From Lentisphaerae bacterium GWF2_49_21 (GTDB lineage: Bacteria; Verrucomicrobiota; Lentisphaeria; Victivallales; GWF2-50-93), in NCBI GenBank assembly GCA_001804805.1, contig MHBH01000070.1, positions 1 to 64,000 on the forward strand: a DNA stretch of 64,000 bases. Reading direction: 5' to 3'. The translations under genes and the position numbers were made by a program. Shown here one piece after another: positions 60,278 to 64,000 of the stretch (within the stretch, counting starts at the first letter, position 1; each line of letters begins with the position of its first letter). The notes beneath the pieces were generated by a model. The model did not search any database. It was not told the DNA's origin and saw only the letters and a program-made list of their open reading frames with translations.

Positions 60278-62569
60278 TCAATAACATCTGATCTCGAACA
60301 CCCGTGCACTCCTGCCTCCGGCATGGATCTCCTCCACCACGATTTTCACTGCATCTGTCACACAGGTTTCGAACTCATGTATCTTGAATCTGGATCTGTT
60401 GTCTTTGCAGGATGCTACCGTCTTCCACTTGCCCTCCGTCCTCACCGCCACGGAATATTTCTTTACAATGTAGTCTATAGGCAGGACAGCAGGATGATTC
60501 ATATCAAGATCGGTATCGAACACTATCCTTGCGGAAGATATCTTCCTTGCTTCCTTCCAGGACAAGATGATCTCCTGCGGCATTTTTCCGTCCGGATCGG
60601 ATATCCACAGGTCAGGAATCACATCCGTATGCGATACTCCGCTGGTCACGTTTGCCGCATTATACGGACGCTGGACCGGACTTGTCTCAATGAAAGGAAG
60701 ATGCGTATTCGTGCGGTTTTCCGGACGCCCGAGCTTGAGCTCGCGGTTCTTCCGCATTTTCTCCCATTCGACAGGCTCCGAGTTCCTGGTAACCATAATC
60801 GGCTTCTGGATCATATAGAGATCTTCCCTCGTATCCGGTTTCGGCGTAAAATAATGATCTGGAGCATATTTACCGGTATAGCATCCGTAGGGTTCAATAT
60901 TCGACTTGAGCCATCCTATCTCGCCATCGGAGATCATGAGTACGGCATAAAGTCCCGGTTCAGGAATTGATACCACAAGATCCCAGGAGATATCCTGTTC
61001 CCCGGGTTTGACCACGATGGTCTTTTCCGCAATCGCCTTCCTGTGTGAAAAATGGTTCGGGTGTTCTGATCTGGCAAAATACAGTTTCACCTCGGCAGGA
61101 GACCTTCCGGAATTCCTGAGCGGAATGACAATCCTGTCGATACGCTTTTCAGTGACAGGAAATGAAAGTGCTTTCCCTTTTTCGAGCGGCAGGTATTCCT
61201 TTGATCGTTCAAACGAAAGAACTTGCTCACTCGTCGCTGCGATCTTCGCAGAAAGCGCATGATCTTTTTCATCAGTATTCTTCACGCCGGGAATGAATGA
61301 ACCGTCCTTCAGGATTTCCTGCTGGATATCCCTGATGAAGATTTTGGCCGTCTTCCGTGCGCTCTTTTTATTGCGGTGTGCAATAGCTGCAGCGATACCA
61401 ACAGCGTGCCCGGTAGTCCCAATTGTCGCCTGCAGCCTCGTCGCACCGAGAGCAACGTGCGAAACGCTCATGTCGCGTCCCACCAGCCACAGGTTGTCCT
61501 TGTCCTTCGCGTAAAGCGAACGCAGCGGGATGTTGAAAACCCACTGGAACATGGCGTGGATATTCGGCTTCTGCCTTGACTTGAAGCCGCCGGGAACGTG
61601 TATGTCTATATTCCATCCCGCGTAAGCCACGGCATCATAGAACTTTGTTCTCTCAACTATGTCCTTCTCCAGGATGATGTAGTCCCCGACTATGCGGCGG
61701 CTCTCGCGTTTCGCCGGCGAAATGCTTACATTGTCGAGGGAATAATATTCCATCTTGCGGGACGGATCCCTCTTCAGAAAATCCCAGACGCCGTATGTGC
61801 ACTTGAGCAGGTCCTTCCGGATGCTCTCGTATTCCCCGATCGGATCGTTGTGGTCGCCTGCATATTCCACCCACCAGAAACCGCATTCCACAGGCCCCTT
61901 GTACATCGACAGCCTGTACGGAAGATCGTCCTCCTTGGTGTATTCATATGCCCAGGAAGGCCGCTCAAAGACCGAAGGGACTTTCTTCTCGCTAGCTCTG
62001 AAGAGAACTGATGCCCCCATGATGCCCCTGTCAACCTTGTCAGGCGCCAGAAGCTCTCCGAATTCCTTTTTCGCCTCGCGTCCTATGCGATATTCGCAAC
62101 CCGCAAGAGCGGCCACCGTGCCGTCGCCTGTGGCATCAACAAACTGCTTCGCCACAAACTTGTAGTTGCGCTCTGTGCCCGACTGTGATCCGTGTACGGC
62201 TGTCACCTTCCGCCCTTTGGTGTCAACGTCATTTATGTTAAGTTCGGAATAAACATCGACATTGTTCTCCTCGCACCAGAAAAGCATGGTCGTGCTTCCC
62301 TGAGTGCTCCGGCAGAACGGATCCAGCTTGACAAGCTGTTCCTTCAGCTCCTCCACCGGCCCGCCTTCTCTCATGTTCTGAAACAGTCCGAAACACTCGG
62401 CTCCGTCAATGGAAACCCCTATCTCCGAGCAGGCATTACCCCCGAGTCCGGGTTTGTTGTCGACCAGGGCCACACGGAGCCCCTTCCTTGAGGCCGTTAT
62501 AGCGGCTATCACTCCGCCGACTCCGCCGCCGGCGACGACAAGATCATACTTCTTCTCAATGTATTTCAT
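60278..62569 (-). CDS. FAD-dependent oxidoreductase (xanthan-lyase-associated type)
   Basis: A 763-residue protein. The FAD site DLVVAGGGVGGVIAAITASRKGLRVALVDNKPGLGGN is at residues 9-45. CSEIGV, VDATGDGTVAALAGCEYRIG and IHAMFQWVFNIPLRSLYAKDKDNLWLVGRDMSVSHVALGATR are blocks of the PF12831 family. The C-terminal 300 residues are beta-rich, with SYAVAVRTEGKWKTVASCKDN resembling an F5/8-type domain. It is upstream of the PL8 gene on the same strand, about 40 bases away. No signal peptide is seen. It may oxidise a sugar derived from the same glycan. Palindromes at 61238 and 62086 fit TGCGR-N3-YCGCA. Confidence 0.87.
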   Translation of the reverse strand: MKYIEKKYDLVVAGGGVGGVIAAITASRKGLRVALVDNKPGLGGNACSEIGVSIDGAECFGLFQNMREGGPVEELKEQLVKLDPFCRSTQGSTTMLFWCEENNVDVYSELNINDVDTKGRKVTAVHGSQSGTERNYKFVAKQFVDATGDGTVAALAGCEYRIGREAKKEFGELLAPDKVDRGIMGASVLFRASEKKVPSVFERPSWAYEYTKEDDLPYRLSMYKGPVECGFWWVEYAGDHNDPIGEYESIRKDLLKCTYGVWDFLKRDPSRKMEYYSLDNVSISPAKRESRRIVGDYIILEKDIVERTKFYDAVAYAGWNIDIHVPGGFKSRQKPNIHAMFQWVFNIPLRSLYAKDKDNLWLVGRDMSVSHVALGATRLQATIGTTGHAVGIAAAIAHRNKKSARKTAKIFIRDIQQEILKDGSFIPGVKNTDEKDHALSAKIAATSEQVLSFERSKEYLPLEKGKALSFPVTEKRIDRIVIPLRNSGRSPAEVKLYFARSEHPNHFSHRKAIAEKTIVVKPGEQDISWDLVVSIPEPGLYAVLMISDGEIGWLKSNIEPYGCYTGKYAPDHYFTPKPDTREDLYMIQKPIMVTRNSEPVEWEKMRKNRELKLGRPENRTNTHLPFIETSPVQRPYNAANVTSGVSHTDVIPDLWISDPDGKMPQEIILSWKEARKISSARIVFDTDLDMNHPAVLPIDYIVKKYSVAVRTEGKWKTVASCKDNRSRFKIHEFETCVTDAVKIVVEEIHAGGRSARVFEIRCY

Positions 62570-62741
62570 GGTTTATTTTAACCTTAATTAGCAATTTATT
62601 TTAATCTGCAATCCTGCTAATGTACTCGAAAACAAGTTCAGTTCAATCATAAAGGGAATCCCTGTAAATTCACTTTCCTTCTTCCATTGGACAAGGCCGG
62701 ATTTGCAATTCCCCCTTCAGTCTGTATTTTTATAGGCTCTA

Positions 62742-64000
62742 ATGGACAATATCATTCAAAATCTGAAGGACCTGTGTCTCGAGGCGGAGAACCACGCCAA
62801 GGCGTCCAACTGGATTGCCGCGGAACAGTTTTTCGCCGATGCCGGACAGAAATTTAAAGACCTTGCGGCAGAAGGGCACCACGTCGAACTGAAGAAACGT
62901 TTCGACGATGCATTCGCTCTTTTCCATTCACGGATGGAAAGCGAAAAGACCCGCAAGGCCAGGACTTCCGAGCGAGAAGCCTTCTGCACGGAAATTGAAA
63001 AATATTCATCCTCGGAAAATCCTGCGGAATTCGCAAACCGTGTAAAGGAGATCAAGTCCGCCTGGAAAAACCTGCCACCTCTCCAGTCCCAGTACCTCGA
63101 AATCCTGCAGGCCCGTTTCGACAAGGCCATACATGCATTCTCAAGCAGCATTGAAATCCAGCGCGAGGATCTCGCCCTGAAGAACGAAAGACTGCCCGAG
63201 ATGGAACATCTCTGCGGCAGGGCCGAGGATCTTGCAGAAGGTTCCGAATGGATCAATGCCGAGAAGGAGCTCAAGGAAATCAAGAAGAAGTGGCTCAAGG
63301 CAGTCGCCGGTGTCAAGGGCGTCTCACATTTCCACGAACGCTTCGACAAGGCTCTCGCCGATTTCGACAGGAGGAAGAATGAACTTGCAGCCACGCTCGA
63401 AACCGAAATCAACCTGCTCAAGGAACTATGCGGCGAGATGGAATCCTGTCTTAAGGCCGAAAACCTGAAATCCATGCTGCCGAAGGTAAAGGACATCAAA
63501 GCCCGATGGAAACTCACCGAGATCAGGGATCCCGCGAAAGAAAGCCTCCAGAGCCATTTCAGGTCCATGCTGAACTCCTACCACAGGAAGATCAACGAGA
63601 TATTCGAGGAGGAGGACTGGCATAGATGGGAGAACTACACTATAAAGATCGGACTCTGTGAAAAGGCGGAGAAGCTCATGTCTGAAACCAGTTTCAGCAT
63701 GCGGTTGAGATCAATGAAGGAACTCCAGGACGAATGGAAGAAAATCGGTGCCGTCCCCAGGGAGAAGTCGAACGAGATATGGGAGAGGTTCCATTCGACG
63801 TGCGAGAAGATATATAAGGGCTGCAAGGAGTTCTTCGACGAACAGGACAGGAAACGCGCTGAAAACCTGGCAAGGAAAATATCCTTCTGCGAACAGGCTG
63901 AGTCGGTCCAGAACTCCGAGGAATGGGAGAATACCGCAGACAAGCTGAAGTCGCTTCAGATGGGATGGTCTGAGACCGGACAGGTCACCAGGGGCAAGGA
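62742..64000 (+). CDS. DUF349 domain protein, cut by the right edge
   Basis: A frame open from ATG 62742 to the window end (419 codons, no stop). The protein is helical and charged with repeats of about 75 residues: LCEKAEKLMSETSFSMRLRS, MKELQDEWKKIGAVPREKSN and EIWERFHSTCEKIYKGCKEFFDEQ are a good DUF349 match. Earlier copies include LKEIKKKWLKAVAGVKGVSHFHERFDKAL. The end is missing, and further repeats are expected. The function of DUF349 proteins is unclear, though some are linked to RNA or ribosome-related processes. A TGCG-N5-CGCA palindrome is at 63023. Confidence 0.88.
   Translation, partial: MDNIIQNLKDLCLEAENHAKASNWIAAEQFFADAGQKFKDLAAEGHHVELKKRFDDAFALFHSRMESEKTRKARTSEREAFCTEIEKYSSSENPAEFANRVKEIKSAWKNLPPLQSQYLEILQARFDKAIHAFSSSIEIQREDLALKNERLPEMEHLCGRAEDLAEGSEWINAEKELKEIKKKWLKAVAGVKGVSHFHERFDKALADFDRRKNELAATLETEINLLKELCGEMESCLKAENLKSMLPKVKDIKARWKLTEIRDPAKESLQSHFRSMLNSYHRKINEIFEEEDWHRWENYTIKIGLCEKAEKLMSETSFSMRLRSMKELQDEWKKIGAVPREKSNEIWERFHSTCEKIYKGCKEFFDEQDRKRAENLARKISFCEQAESVQNSEEWENTADKLKSLQMGWSETGQVTRGK

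Larger units (their letters stand above)
975..63035. repeat. Recurrent intragenic palindrome TGCGR-N3-YCGCA (21 sites)
   Basis: Start positions of the 13-base sites found by eye: 975, 2219, 6899, 9758, 25164, 28955, 30569, 36566, 38695, 40867, 43756, 44053, 44704, 47772, 48141, 54177, 54657, 55043, 61238, 62086, 63023. All lie inside genes of both strands. The most common spacer is GAATT. In most cases the frame is GCG-xxx-xxC-GCA, giving Ala-x-x-Ala. Four sites (47772, 48141, 54177, 55043) encode the IAIIAI part of prepilin signals and may reflect that motif. The list may be incomplete. Confidence 0.7.

Noticed and set aside
62756-63568. Reverse frame of 270 codons near the right edge
   Set aside because: It is Ser/Phe-rich and antisense to the DUF349 gene, whose repeats are clear in the forward frame.
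1-64000. Restriction-modification, toxin-antitoxin, phage or CRISPR defence systems
   Set aside because: I looked for integrases, Cas, Abi, methylase and toxin signatures. Only a YajD-type HNH protein is present, which alone is not evidence of defence.

Overview
The window looks like a chromosomal segment of a Gram-negative bacterium of the PVC group, most likely Lentisphaerota (inference from gene content, no 16S seen). Lipid-A synthesis (lpxB) shows an outer membrane. A six-gene pilus-like operon has the same make-up and gene order as the Amuc_1098-Amuc_1102 locus of Akkermansia. Five prepilin-type genes with FTL[IV]E signals (some with an H-x9-DG box), a sulfatase, a DUF4038 glycosidase, a GH130 protein and a PL8 lyase are typical of Lentisphaerota/Verrucomicrobiota polysaccharide degraders.

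Layout. 1-5750: a fossil four-helix-bundle gene, a peptide-binding lipoprotein, a radical SAM/SPASM enzyme translationally coupled to a candidate partner lipoprotein, and an MttB-family methyltransferase without Pyl. 5890-12063: HIT protein, orphan trpA, a complete liv branched-chain amino acid ABC transporter (livJHMGF) and tRNA-Glu. 12150-15266: isochorismatase-like hydrolase, lone receiver domain, miaA, a tandem FabZ-FabZ fusion and a strong terminator. 15288-25664: the pilus-like operon, ending in two related secretins. 25800-31307: glycosyltransferase, ACP and ketosynthase, acpS, nnr and lpxB. 31433-41377: small lipoproteins, a prepilin, sulfatase, Fe-S aldo/keto reductase, a GHL10-type hydrolase, a beta-helix protein and a thioredoxin-fold protein. 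41378-46878: gene fossils and dispersed repeats, then a YiiX-like hydrolase, two alpha/beta hydrolases and a GH140-like enzyme. 47091-55745: prepilins around an agarase-like hydrolase with CBM9, a LacI regulator and GH130. 55759-64000: 5'-nucleotidase, HNH nuclease, UroD fossil, PL8 lyase, FAD oxidoreductase and a DUF349 gene running off the right edge.

The genes combine outer-surface assembly with capture and breakdown of complex, probably sulfated, glycans, plus uptake of peptides and amino acids.

Three layers of non-coding structure stand out. (1) A gapped palindrome, TGCGR-N3-YCGCA, occurs at least 21 times, always inside genes, where about one TGCG-N5-CGCA would be expected by chance. 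(2) Intergenic regions carry several families of short hairpins with constant loops or tags and variable stems, often as inverted pairs (REP/REPIN-like). (3) Several intergenic regions hold recognisable fragments of dead genes.
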